Source: Rana temporaria (lineage: Eukaryota; Chordata; Amphibia; Anura; Ranidae). From it: a DNA stretch of 64,000 nt. Positions 44,592-53,785 of the stretch are shown here, one piece after another (positions within the stretch are counted from its first letter, which is position 1; every line of letters starts with the position of its first letter). The notes below the pieces were generated by a model. It searched no databases and was not told the origin of the DNA. It worked only from the letters and a program-made list of their open reading frames with translations. The stretch is from contig NC_053491.1 of the NCBI RefSeq assembly GCF_905171775.1, positions 302,688,373 to 302,752,372 of the forward strand, read 5' to 3'. Position numbers and translations under genes: made by a program.

Positions 44592-44890
44592 GGCTGGAAT
44601 ATGTGGGGGACATGGCTGGAATATGTGGGGGACATGGCTGGAATATGTCGGGGGACATGGCTGGAATATGTGGGGGGACATGGCTGGAATATGTGGGGGG
44701 ACATGGCTGGAATATGTGGGGGGATATGGCTGGAATATGTGGGGGGACATGGCTGGAATATGTGGGGGGACATGGCGGAATATGTGGGGGGACATGGCTG
44801 GAATATGTGGGGGACATGGCTGGAATATGTGGGGGACATGGCGGAATATGTGGGGGGACATGGCGGAATATGTGGGGGGACATGGCTGCA
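44592..44890 (+). repeat. 22-23 bp G-rich minisatellite, about 13 copies
   Basis: Units follow GGCTGGAATATGTGGGG plus GGACAT, varying in G-run length (5-6) and in presence of CT after GGC. The final unit is degenerate. Long ORFs across it on both strands (repeated MWGDMAGICG and PPHIPAMSPHIFQ) only reflect the repeat. Confidence 0.95.
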
Positions 44891-45422
44891 TTTGGGGACA
44901 CATTTAAAAAAAGTATCGGTATTCGGTATCGGCGAGTACATAAAAAAAAGTATCGGTACTTGTACTCAGTCCTAAAAAAGTGGTATCGGGACAACCCTAT
45001 CGTAAACTGTTGGCGCTATATAAATCCTGTATAATAATAATAATAGCAATATGCTTGCTGGATGGTCTGGACAATCCAGGATGCAATTGTCTTGGTTGAA
45101 GCTTTTTTCCCTTTACTGCTGCCTGAATGCAATATGAACAGATGGTCAGAACATCTGAAGGGAGAAGTAATCTGTAGACATTCTTTCAGAGTTTTGTCTA
45201 TATCCAAAGGATGAGTTTCATTGGACTCGGGGGTCCGGAAGGTAGGTAGGTAGAACGATTTCCTGGTTCTCATGGAATACTGAAGTCACTTTCGGGGTTT
45301 GAGCCCAACATAGGGTTAAGGACTACCCGATCCGGGAAAAACGTCAGAAAGGGTTCTTCATGACCCAGTGACCCAATCTCAGAAACCCTCTTAGCCAAAG
45401 TGATGGTTACTAAGAAGGCTAC

Positions 45423-46059
45423 TGTAACGGCTACCCAGGTAGTGAGAGGGTATCAGCCGTTGGAGACGTCCTTTTCCCTGGCAAGTTGCTGTCTGCAAGT
45501 AAAGCCAGTATAATCCCATCCACGAGATCCAGAAAGGTTCAGCTGTAACAAGGGCAGAATAATAATCCAATAGAATGCCCTTTCAAGAACGAGACAAGGC
45601 TACGTTTTGAAGGGTCAAGTAGAACTCTTTATTTTCAAGTACACAGCACACTTTTATACAGAATTTGGAACATCCAACCCCCTTGCAATCAGAATAATTA
45701 ACATGAGCCAATTATCTATCATTTAGCCTGACGAGGTGACTAGGCGTCTCGTCTGCAATTCCCCACTATACAATACACATACAATGAACTTCAATCACAT
45801 TCTAAAAGTCATTTAGTGGAGGTAATTATCTCCCAGAGACGTCCCGTCTCTGACAACAGCTATTAACCTGCAGAACACAATAACAAGGTATTTCACAAGC
45901 CGGCTCCACTTAGCATTTCAATAGCCTGAGCTAAGCATTGAAGGGTCATTGTCCTATTGACCTGGTCAGGACAAAATAAACCACTTGTAATGTGTCCAGT
46001 ATCTTCTGCAATGAACTGTCAGTAATGTCCCATCTTCTGAAATACATAGTTCTGTTACA
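45423..46059 (-). repeat. 3' LTR of Gmr1-like copy 2
   Basis: 637 bp, matching 50440-51092 except for the (GA)n indel and a few substitutions. Confidence 0.93.
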
Positions 46060-46137
46060 CTGCTCCCCTTTTGTGGACCACTCCGGCAGACCCGGATTGA
46101 TCCTTTTCGGGTCAACTTGGGGATGTCCAGTCTGCTG

Positions 46138-47310
46138 TTAGGGTAAAAGTTCAGTTTGCCTGGACAGTCCGTCGGCATTCCCATTGAATCTGCCAGGGCG
46201 GTATTGGATAGAAAAATTGTAGGGTTGTAGGGCCAAGCTCCATCTTAGCAAGCGCCCATTTTCCCCAGCTACCCGGTTCAGCCATACTAGTGGGTTATGG
46301 TCCGTGATCAGGGTGAATTCCTGACCATACAGGTAGGGTGTGAGCTTCTTTAAAGCCCAAACCAGGGCTAAGCATTCCTTTTCCACTGTCGCATAGCTCA
46401 CTTCCCTGGGTAATAATTTTCTACTCAGGTATGCGACAGGGTGTCCCCCTCCATCCTCCCCAATCTGGATTAGAACTGCGCCCAGTCCGTACATGGACGC
46501 ATCTGTATGAACGACAAATCTTTTGTTAGGGACAGGGGGAAGATAGAACAGGTGCGTTGATCAATGCTTGTTTTAAGGTTTGGAATGCTGTTTCACAGGC
46601 GGGAGACCACAGGACTACTCTCTGCAAATTCTTTTTGGTCAAATCTGTCAAAGGTTTAGCAATGGTACTATAGTCAGGGACAAATGTTCTGTAATACCCT
46701 GCTGTCCCTAAGAATGCCAGTACATGGGTCTTAGTGTGGGGGGTCAATTGACTACAGCCTCAACCTTAGCGGGTTCTGGTCGTTGTTTCCCACACCCCAC
46801 TCTGTGTCCCAAGTACTGGACTTCTGCCATCCCGAAATTACATTTTTCTGGTTTCAGGGTTAGGCCTGCGGCCCTAATTTGATCCAGTACAGCCTCAACA
46901 TGCCTCAAGTGATCCCCCCAAGTCTCACTATAGATCGCAATGTCATCCAGGTACGCGCAAGCGAAATCCTGGAAGCCATCAAGGAGAGGGTCAACTAAGC
47001 GCTGAAATGTGGCTGGGGCGTTCTTCATCCCAAATGGCATGACCTTGAACTGGTATAAGCCAAATGGGGTGACAAATGCCGACTTAGGGATAGCCTCCTT
47101 GGCCAGGGGAATCTGCCAATACCCTTTGCACAAATCGATTGTGGTCAGATAACGTCCCCTGGCAATACGATCTAATAGCTCGTCTACTCGGGGCATGGGG
47201 TAGGCATCTGTCACGGTTTTGTCATTGAGGCATCGGTAATCGACACAGAATCAGGTTGTTCCATCCTTTTTGGGTACTAGGACAACGAGCGAGGCCCAGG
47301 GGCTGTCAGA
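46138..47310 (-). pseudogene. Reverse transcriptase / RNase H of Gmr1-like copy 2
   Basis: RT is open 47214-46744: AYPMPRVDELLDRIARGRY, LTTIDLCKGYWQIPLA, VMPFGMKNAPATFQRL, intact catalytic box AYLDDIAIYSE, and PEKCNFGMAEVQYLGH. After a frame change 46747-46526 gives the connection (FLGTAGYYRTFVPDYS). RNase H follows to 46138: YGLGAVLIQIGEDGG, TVEKECLALVWALKK, LITDHNPLVWLNR, ending NADGLSRQTELLP. Catalytic RT residues are kept, so it is less decayed than copy 1, but two frameshifts (near 47230 and 46520) remain. Confidence 0.88.
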
Positions 47311-47315
47311 TGGTT

Positions 47316-48384
47316 CTATAATCTTAACATTTCTTGTATTTCCTTCCTCATCTGCTCTTTTACTGCCTCAGGGATTCTGTAGGGAGTCTGTCTGAGAGGG
47401 GTTTGTCCTGGGGTCTCTACGTAGTGAGTCGCTAAGGGAGTGTACCCGGGCTCCTGGGAAAATGTCAGCCCTTTCTCAGTTAGCAATTGTCGCATCTGTC
47501 CCTTTTCTGCGGGAGGTAACCGCTCCCCTAGCTGTATCGTATTGAGCAGAGTCTTAGGTTCCGAGTCGGCTAATAGATCTGGGATGGGTAAGCTGTCAGG
47601 GTCTTCAGTGGCTGGAATACATATGGCTGCTACATCCTCTGGTCTTTCTTGATACTCTTTCAATAAGTTTACATGAAAGGATTTCTGGATCCTTTCGTCT
47701 TGGCTGCTGGCAATTACATATGTAGTATCGCAGACTTGTGCTACTACTTTGTAAGGGCCCTGCCATGAGGTCTGGAGCTTATTCCCTTTGACAGGCCTAA
47801 GCACCAGCACCTTCTGGCCCACATTCTCTGGCGGGCGCCCTGATCGTACCAGTGTTTCTGTCGTCCCTGGGCCGCCTGGAGATGGTCCCGTGCCATCCGA
47901 GCTAAATGTTCCATGCGGTTCCGCATTTCCAGCACATATGGCACGATGGGGACACCTTCATGTTCTGTCTCGCCCTCCCAGTGCTCCCGGATGAGGTCGA
48001 GGGGGCCTCGCACTCTCCGTCCATAGAGCAGCTCGAAGGGAGAGAACCCTGTGGATTCCTGCGGTACCTCTCGATAGGCAAACAAGAGGTGCGGCAAAAA
48101 TCGCTCCCAGTCTCTGTATTCCGCCGTAAAGGTCCGCAGCAATTGCTTGAGGGTACCATTAAAGCGTTCACAGAGACCGTTAGTCTGAGGGTGGTATGGT
48201 GAACTAAGCAGGGTCTTAATACCGCAGACCTTCCATAAGAGGGGGGCCCTGAGGAAACCCCACTCTGGCGGGTAGCATAGTCCACTACGGTACGAATATA
48301 TTTCTTACCAGAGGGACTGGGGTTAGATAGAGGTCCCACTAGGTCGACTGCTACCCTGCTAAACGGTTCCTCGATCACGGGCAT
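47316..48384 (-). pseudogene. Integrase core and C-terminus of Gmr1-like copy 2, RT start
   Basis: The first catalytic Asp is in VAVDLVGPL (near 48350). Right after VVDYATR about 60 codons, including the second-Asp box, are missing. A shifted frame resumes with SPYHPQTNGLCERFNGT, which holds the Glu, then LPHLLFAYREVPQ and FELLYGRRVRGPLDL. The C-terminal module (QKVLVLRPVKGNKLQ, WQGPYKVVAQVCD, FHVNLLKEYQE) is open from 47822, and the same frame enters RT with TPYRIPEAVKEQMRKE. The deletion rules out integrase activity. Confidence 0.85.
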
Positions 48385-48393
48385 AGGGGACAG

Positions 48394-50001
48394 TCAAGCT
48401 TTAGGGTGATCCCCTCTTTTTCCTACCCGTTGGCATACGTCACAAGTGCTGCAGTAACGTCGCACATCCTTCGAGATCCCCGGCCAAAAGAAGGTCTGGG
48501 TGATCCTGTAGGTGGTGCGGTTACCCCCTAGGTGCCCTGCCAACGGAATGTCGTGGCCGATTCGGAGAAGTTCCAACCGGTACTTTCTGGGTACCACTAG
48601 TTGGTGCTTTTGCGAAGGGACACCGCCTCTCTTTCTGCCTTCGGTCAATCTGTATAACCTGTCACCATCCCATATAAAACGTTCCCGCTCATCCCCTCTG
48701 TCTGCTAATTCTCTATACTTTTGGAGGGTGGGGTCCTCCCTAGTTTCCCTCCCAAATTCCTCTGGGGTGTCCCAAGCTATGGGTCTCTCTACCGTAGTGG
48801 GGTTAAATGTCGGTTCTTGGCTTACCTGGGTCTCTCGGCCTGTTGTAGGATCATCTGTGATACGGGTCTGTGAGCGGGTGGTCACGGGACAAGCAGCATC
48901 AGGTGTAGGTAAATAAGCCAAAGTCAGAGGGCCAATGTCGTTGCCCAGCACAACCTCGGCAGGTAGGTTGTCCATGATGCCAACTGTGGTCTTTCCTGAC
49001 CCGACTCCCCAGTCTAAGTGCACCCGGGCAGTGGGTAAGCGAAATACAGCACCCCCTGCGACCCGGACTGCAACTGTGCGAGTAGACACGTTCTCTGGCT
49101 TTACCAGATGTTTTTGAATCAAAGTGATAGTAGCCCCGGTATCTCTTAGTCCTTGTGCTACTTGTCCATTCACCCATACCTCCTGACGGTGATGCTGACG
49201 GTTATCTGGAGAGGCAGCTTGTATTGGGTCTGCCTCATACAAAATTCCCAGACATTCCTCAGGGCCCCCCTCGGTCTCTAGGCAGTGGGCCGCAGAGGGA
49301 CGTGATGAAGTGACCTCTGTGTTGGGTGTTGGGCGTCTCCAGTTGTTATTTGTAGCTCTCAAAGGGCAATAACGAGCAATATGTCCCGTGTTGCTGCAGT
49401 TATGGCACGTCACCCTAGATGAATCCCGGGGGTAGTTGTTAGGCCCCTGAGGACATGGTGGTCCTGGTGGGACTGGAGCCCGAAACTCTGGGCGTGGGGT
49501 GACGGTTGGAGTACGCGGTTCTACCTTATGAGCCAGCCGTGTAGTACCCTGGCTTACTTTCCTTGTTTCCGCGTACTCATCTGCTAGCCGAGCCGCCTCG
49601 TTTAAGTTAGCGGGACAGCGATCTCGTACCCAGTCTTGTATGTCTGCGGCCAGGTCTTGGAAGAAATGTTCCATTAGGAACAGTTGCAATGCTTCCTCCC
49701 CGGTGTTGGCCTTGCACCCTTGGACCCAATGGGATGCCACCCTTTGTAACTGGTTGGCCCATTCCATGTGGGAGTCCACAGCTTTCTTCTTGGACTCCCG
49801 GAAGCGACGGCGGTAGGCTTCTGGGGTTACGGCATATCGGGTTAGCAGCGCCTTTTTAACTTGCTGATATTGTAAAATATCCTCTGGAGCAAGAGCCCGA
49901 AAGGCTTCATTGGCTTTGCCCGACAATTTCCCAGACAAAATAGTGACCCATTGGTCTGGTGGTACTTGGTGTAGTGAGCACTGCCTCACAAAATCAGCCA
50001 A
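48394..50001 (-). CDS. gag capsid (SCAN-like), zinc knuckle, protease and integrase N-terminus
   Basis: A 535-codon frame. The capsid includes QVPPDQWVTILSGKLSG and a region closely patterned like SCAN: RRRFRESKKKAVDSHMEWA, ALQLFLMEHFFQDLAADIQD, WVRDRCPANLNEAARLADEY. The knuckle CHNCSNTGHIARYC is near residue 205. The retropepsin box is LRDTGATITLI near residue 282, with VVLGNDIG. Then the integrase zinc domain HDIPLAGHLGGNRT ... CSTCDVCQR closes the frame. So gag, protease and integrase form one polyprotein here, unlike copy 1 with separate gag. The frame joins the upstream gag ORF via a frame change near 50005. Confidence 0.9.
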   Translation of the reverse strand: MADFVRQCSLHQVPPDQWVTILSGKLSGKANEAFRALAPEDILQYQQVKKALLTRYAVTPEAYRRRFRESKKKAVDSHMEWANQLQRVASHWVQGCKANTGEEALQLFLMEHFFQDLAADIQDWVRDRCPANLNEAARLADEYAETRKVSQGTTRLAHKVEPRTPTVTPRPEFRAPVPPGPPCPQGPNNYPRDSSRVTCHNCSNTGHIARYCPLRATNNNWRRPTPNTEVTSSRPSAAHCLETEGGPEECLGILYEADPIQAASPDNRQHHRQEVWVNGQVAQGLRDTGATITLIQKHLVKPENVSTRTVAVRVAGGAVFRLPTARVHLDWGVGSGKTTVGIMDNLPAEVVLGNDIGPLTLAYLPTPDAACPVTTRSQTRITDDPTTGRETQVSQEPTFNPTTVERPIAWDTPEEFGRETREDPTLQKYRELADRGDERERFIWDGDRLYRLTEGRKRGGVPSQKHQLVVPRKYRLELLRIGHDIPLAGHLGGNRTTYRITQTFFWPGISKDVRRYCSTCDVCQRVGKRGDHPKA

Positions 50002-50009
50002 ATATCCAT

Positions 50010-50390
50010 CTATTTCAGTATTTTCTTTCCTGTAGCAGCGGGTGGGGGAGTAGGAACTGCATGTGTAATGGGCTGTCTAGCTCTTACCAGTTCCAGTTCT
50101 TGTCCCCTCTTAGTTTGTATCTCCTCCCTTGCTTCCCGGAACAGCTGGTTTATTAGTTCCACGGATGTTTCTGGATACAAGGATAATCTCCGCTGTACAA
50201 TACCAGTAATTACATCTTCCTCGCTGACAGGTGCAAGGGGCTCAGTTCCTTCCATGGATCCATCCATTTCGTCCAGCTCCAGCAGGTCAGCTATCAGCTC
50301 CCTCCGTGGTCTGTTACTGGCACTCCTACCACGACTCTCCAATAAATCTTTTAGTGTGGGTCTTTTCAGCCTGGCGTACTGGGACTCCAT
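50010..50390 (-). CDS. gag N-terminal ORF with SAP-like motif
   Basis: Starts MESQYARLKRPTLKDLLESR 50 bases inside the 5' LTR. LKDLLESRGRSASNRPRREL fits a SAP-like pattern and matches the gag-only element at 40823-41981. An acidic linker (ELDEMDGSMEGTEPLAP) and a helical region (ELINQLFREAREEIQTKRGQ) follow, ending at 50010 just before the capsid frame. Probably one gag gene split by a frameshift near 50005. Confidence 0.78.
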   Translation of the reverse strand: MESQYARLKRPTLKDLLESRGRSASNRPRRELIADLLELDEMDGSMEGTEPLAPVSEEDVITGIVQRRLSLYPETSVELINQLFREAREEIQTKRGQELELVRARQPITHAVPTPPPAATGKKILK

Positions 50391-50439
50391 TCAGCACTTG
50401 CTCTTTGGATAAAAGGACCATCCCACCGCTGCCAACCAA

Positions 50440-51092
50440 TGTAACGGCTACCCAGGTAGTGAGAGGGTATCAGCCGTTGGAGACGTCCTTTTCCCTGGCA
50501 AGTTGCTGTCTGCAAGTAAAGCCGGTATAATCCCATCCACGAGACCCAGAGAGAGAGAGAGAGAGTCAGGTTCAGCTGTAACAAGGGCAGAATAATAATC
50601 CAATAGAATGCCCTTTCAAGAACGAGACAAGGCTACGTTTTGAAGGGTCAAGTAGAACTCTTTATTTTCAAGTACACAGCACACTTTTATACAGAGTTTG
50701 GAACATCCAACCCCCTTGCAATCAGAATAATTAACATGAGCCAATTATCTATCATTTAGCCTGACAAGGTGACTAGGCGTCTCGTCTGCAATTCCCCACT
50801 ATACAATACACATACAATGAACTTCAATCACATTCTAAAAGTCATTTAGTGGAGGTAATTGTCTCCCAGAGACGTCCCGTCTCTGACAACAGCTATTAAC
50901 CTGCAGAACACAATAACAAGGTATTTCACAAGCCGGCTCCACTAAGCATTTCAATAGCCTGAGCTAAGCATTGAAGGGTCATTGTCCTATTGACCTAGTC
51001 AGGACAAAATAAACCACTTGTAATGTGTCCAGTATCTTCTGCAATGAACTGTCAGTAATGTCCCATCTTCTGAAATACATAGTTCTGTTACA
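50440..51092 (-). repeat. 5' LTR of Gmr1-like copy 2
   Basis: 653 bp with a (GA)n stretch at 50550-50566 absent from the other LTR. Confidence 0.93.
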
Positions 51093-51480
51093 GCTACTTT
51101 TGCTGAAAAGTTTTTATTGGAAAGCGGGGAGGGCCCCGTGGTAGTCCAGTCAGTGAGTCTAGAACGAGGGGAAGATCCCACTTGGGAAATCTTGGCCTCT
51201 TTTGGGGCTTAATTCTTGACGCCCCATGGAAGAATTGCCAAACTAAGGGATGGACTGCCCATGAGGTCCCAGAGAAAGCCAACAAGGCTAAAAACTTGAA
51301 CTCTAAGAGACCTGACAGATAAGGATAGGTCTAGTCCAGTTTGAAGGAAAATTAGAAAGTCTTGAAATCCTGGATTTCTGAAGGACCTGCCCGAAGCAGA
51401 GGAGAATTAGACAAATTTGGCCCAGATTCTCCCATAAACCTTATTTGTGCTTGTTCTTTTTGAGCTCATAAGGGTGGAAA

Positions 51481-52353
51481 TCACTCTTGACGCGCACCCG
51501 AGGAATTCCAGCCTCTCCCTCTCAAGAACCAGACCGTCAGTCTCATCAGAGCAGGACAAGGGTGTAGGAGTGACCCTTCAGAAAGAAGGTCTGGCCTGAG
51601 AGGAAGAGTTACTGGATCCTGGTAGCTCAGCTGGATCAGGAGTGGAAACCAAGGCCTGTTTGGCCAGTAGGGGGCCACCATCACTACTTCGACTGCTTCC
51701 GCTTGGAGCCTCCACAGGAACTTGAGGATAATCGGGAGAAGGGGAAAGGCATACGCCCTCCTGAACCTCCATCGATCCGTCATGGCATCCGTTCCGAATG
51801 CCTGGCTGCACTGGCCCCGAGTGTAGAACTTCTCTACTTTGAAATTGCAGAGGGAAGCAAATAGATCCACTTCGGGACTGACTCCCAGGGACAAAATCCA
51901 TTTGAACAACTGCACGTGGAGGGACCACTCGTTGTTGTCTAATTGAGTGCGTGAAAGGAAGTCTGCTTGAGAGTTCTGGACTCCGGGAACGAAAACTGCC
52001 GAGATGCCAGCCAGATTTTTCTGGGCCCACGTCATGAGAGGTTCGACTTCTCGAAGTGTGGAACTCAGAGTACCCCCTTGCCTTTTCACATAGGAGACTA
52101 CTGTGGTGTTGTCCATCCTTAACAACACTGATTCTCCTTTCAGAAGCCGAGAGAAGGATTGGAGGGCACACCAAGCCGCCCGAAGTTCCAGGACATTCAA
52201 ACATGGGTTTCTGAGGCGAGTGTCCCATTTGCCTTGGGCCAGGTTCGGTCCACAGAGGGCCCCCCAGCCAGAACCGCTGGCGTCGGTCGTGACTGTGACC
52301 CAAGAGATGGGGCAATGAAGTGGCAGTTTTGCAGGTTCTTGTGCTGGAGCCAC
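51481..52353 (-). pseudogene. DIRS copy 2 RNase H and C-terminal pol domain
   Basis: Open for 290 codons. VTVTTDASGSGWGALCGP gives the first RNase H Asp, LNVLELRAAWCALQSF the Glu, and LLRMDNTTVVSYVKRQGG the next Asp. VPGVQNSQADFLSR provides the last Asp box. After that comes the conserved DIRS tail (EVDLFASLCNFKVEKFYTRG, DRWRFRRAYAFPLLPIILKF) resembling the methyltransferase-like extension of some DIRS polymerases, although I see no SAM motif. The frame itself is intact; other parts of the pol are broken. Confidence 0.85.
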
Positions 52354-52748
52354 CAGAAGAGGCTGTTCCTCATTGTTGCGGATATGTGGATAAGTTGATT
52401 CTTGTCTCCTGAATCCTGACTGGAAAGGGCCCAGAGCCTACTTGACCATGGGGGTCGTGGAGACCATCATGCCAATAATCTTTAGGCATTGTGATGCTTT
52501 CAGATGTGGGGCGTTTAGGGCCCGGGAAATCCTCTCCTGAATCACTGGAATTTTCTCCACCTGGAGAGAGATGGTGTTCTCCACTGTATCAAACTGAGCC
52601 CCTAGATATATTATACGTTGGGCTGGATCCAGGTGGCTTTTTTCCATGTTTAGGAGCCATCCAAAACTGGATAGGGTTAAGATCACATGTTCTCTGTGCA
52701 TCAGCAGCTGTTCCCTGTCCTAAAACAGAACAAGGAGATCGTCTAAAT

Positions 52749-53785
52749 CAGCCCTCAAAATTTCCACTCGCCTACTAGCATTTGGCGAGTGGATTTAAGC
52801 TGGGGGCGAGTGATGACAGGGCTGCATGACCAATCTCCCTCCAATCTGTGCCTACACTTAGAGTCCCGATGAGATTGGCGGCCGAAGAGGAAAGGTGCAT
52901 GCTCGGGAAAAGTAGTCTGGTGAGCCGCGCACAGGCAGAGCAGTACACAGGTGCTCTACTTACAATTCTCATTAAGCCATGGGACCCAACAGTATGACCT
53001 CTCTGAGCCTGCCCCCCTCCCCTGGGCCCCGACCAATGTAGCTGGAGAGCAGAAAGTAATGAGTGAGGTGGAGGATTGCCAAAATTACCACTCCGGTGGA
53101 GCGCTCACTGAAAGTTGCCCTGACATGAGAGCGGCAGCCTTCTAGTTTGTGCAGTTTTCTTCTCCTTGTGCTCTATGTAAGTGTCCAACAGTTTAGCCTG
53201 AGCACTGTGAACAGACTGGTCTCAATGTGTGCTGTGCGCTGTCAGTGTGCGCTGTGCTATGGTGTCAATGGCTGTGCAGTTGTGTGGATCTCAGCGCTGG
53301 ATTGTACTCCCTCCCGCTGTGCTGCAGCTCCTCTCCTCTCTGCCAGCCTGAATATAAGGGGGAAGTGGGGACATGCAAGCGTGGAGCCGCACACACAGGC
53401 TCCTGATGATGAGATGAATGGGAGAGAGAGAGAGGATGGATGGGAGTTGCAGAGGAGACAGCAAGAGAATGGGGAAGAGACCCAGCTCTAGTGCCCTGTC
53501 CCTCTGGTCTGCCCCCAGTGCCCTGTCCCTCTGGTCTGCCCCCAGTGCCCTGTCCCTCTGGTCTGTCCCCAGTGCCCTGTCCCATTTTGTTAAAGTTGTT
53601 GTTGGTAATATTTAATTTTGTAACTTGATTCTGCATAAAACATTGTCATTCCGTGAGATAATCTAAGAGGGCGTATTTACGGGTGCAATTAGGCGCAGGG
53701 CAGTGTATGAATTAGGTGGGGCAACTGGTGGCGAGTAACTCTTGAGGCCTGGCTAGTAGCTCAGGACTTGATATTTTGAGCCCTG
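52749..53785. mobile_element. Non-autonomous hAT element, 8-bp target duplication
   Basis: GTCTAAAT flanks it at 52741-52748 and 53786-53793. Termini CAGCCCTCAAAAT and (complement) CAGGGCTCAAAATAT form the TIR. Inner words GCGAGTGG repeat near the left end. No transposase. It carries a three-copy 27-bp minisatellite at 53503-53582. Confidence 0.88.
53503..53582 (+). repeat. 27-bp minisatellite, three copies
   Basis: Units of AGTGCCCTGTCCCTCTGGTC plus TGCCCCC repeat three times, then fade at CCCATTTTG. Confidence 0.9.

Larger units (their letters stand above)
43353..44999. mobile_element. Non-autonomous hAT element, 1.65 kb, 8-bp target duplication
   Basis: TAGGGTTGTCCCGATACC opens the element and its complement ends it. 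TCGTAAAC is duplicated at 43345-43352 and 45000-45007, a classic 8-bp hAT signature. GATACC repeats near each end are subterminal binding-site candidates. No hAT transposase is present. It contains several internal palindromes and a minisatellite. Confidence 0.92.
39945..45050 (+). mobile_element. 5'-truncated L2 LINE, split by two elements
   Basis: L2 sequence occupies 39945-39960, 42906-43352 and 45000-45047, ending with the same CTATATAAATCCTGTATAAT tail as at 38014. The duplication ATATGCTT flanks it in the DIRS recombinase (39937-39944 and 45053-45060). The coding remnant at 42906-43180 gives TYRAIHNSAPSYITNLVSKH and FSRASPILWNSLLNLSG. Compared with the copy at 37653-37690, the L2 reads continuously once the LTR element is removed. 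Confidence 0.85.
45423..51092 (-). mobile_element. Gmr1-like Ty3/gypsy LTR retrotransposon (copy 2)
   Basis: LTRs at 45423-46059 and 50440-51092 run TGTAACGGCTACC...TTACA; the right copy has an extra (GA)n. GCTAC is duplicated at 45418-45422 and 51093-51097. On the minus strand TTGGTTGGCAGCGGTGG follows the 5' LTR (primer position) and AAAAGGGGAGCAG precedes the 3' LTR. Internal order is gag, protease, integrase, RT, RNase H. Inserted in the DIRS recombinase just before its first catalytic Arg. Confidence 0.95.
39680..51300 (-). pseudogene. DIRS copy 2 tyrosine recombinase, in three pieces
   Basis: Piece 1 (about 51300-51093) has FSGTSWAVHPLVWQFF and ends KTFQQKVA at the GCTAC duplication. 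Piece 2 (45422-45059) opens VAFLVTITLAKRVSEIGSL with the first catalytic Arg. After a stop it goes through YLPTFRTPESNETHPLDID to IASWIVQTIQQAY. Piece 3 (39936-39680) reads AYRAKGLAPPQAVTAYSTRG, where the usual H of H-x-x-R is Y, then CKAASWATINTFMSIY with the tryptophan and candidate nucleophile tyrosine. The enzyme would insert circular cDNA. Two insertions, a stop and the H-to-Y change disable it. Confidence 0.85.

Noticed and set aside
44592..44890. CRISPR-like array of short regular repeats
   Set aside because: The units are contiguous with no spacers, vary in G-run length, and sit inside a hAT element in a eukaryotic context. It is a minisatellite.
44406..45034. Proline- or glycine/tryptophan-rich ORFs across the minisatellite on both strands
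   Set aside because: Generated by the 22-23 bp repeat reading through without stops; not protein-like.
48512..48916. 134-codon plus-strand ORF
   Set aside because: Antisense to the protease-integrase frame of the minus-strand retrotransposon, which has clear motifs.
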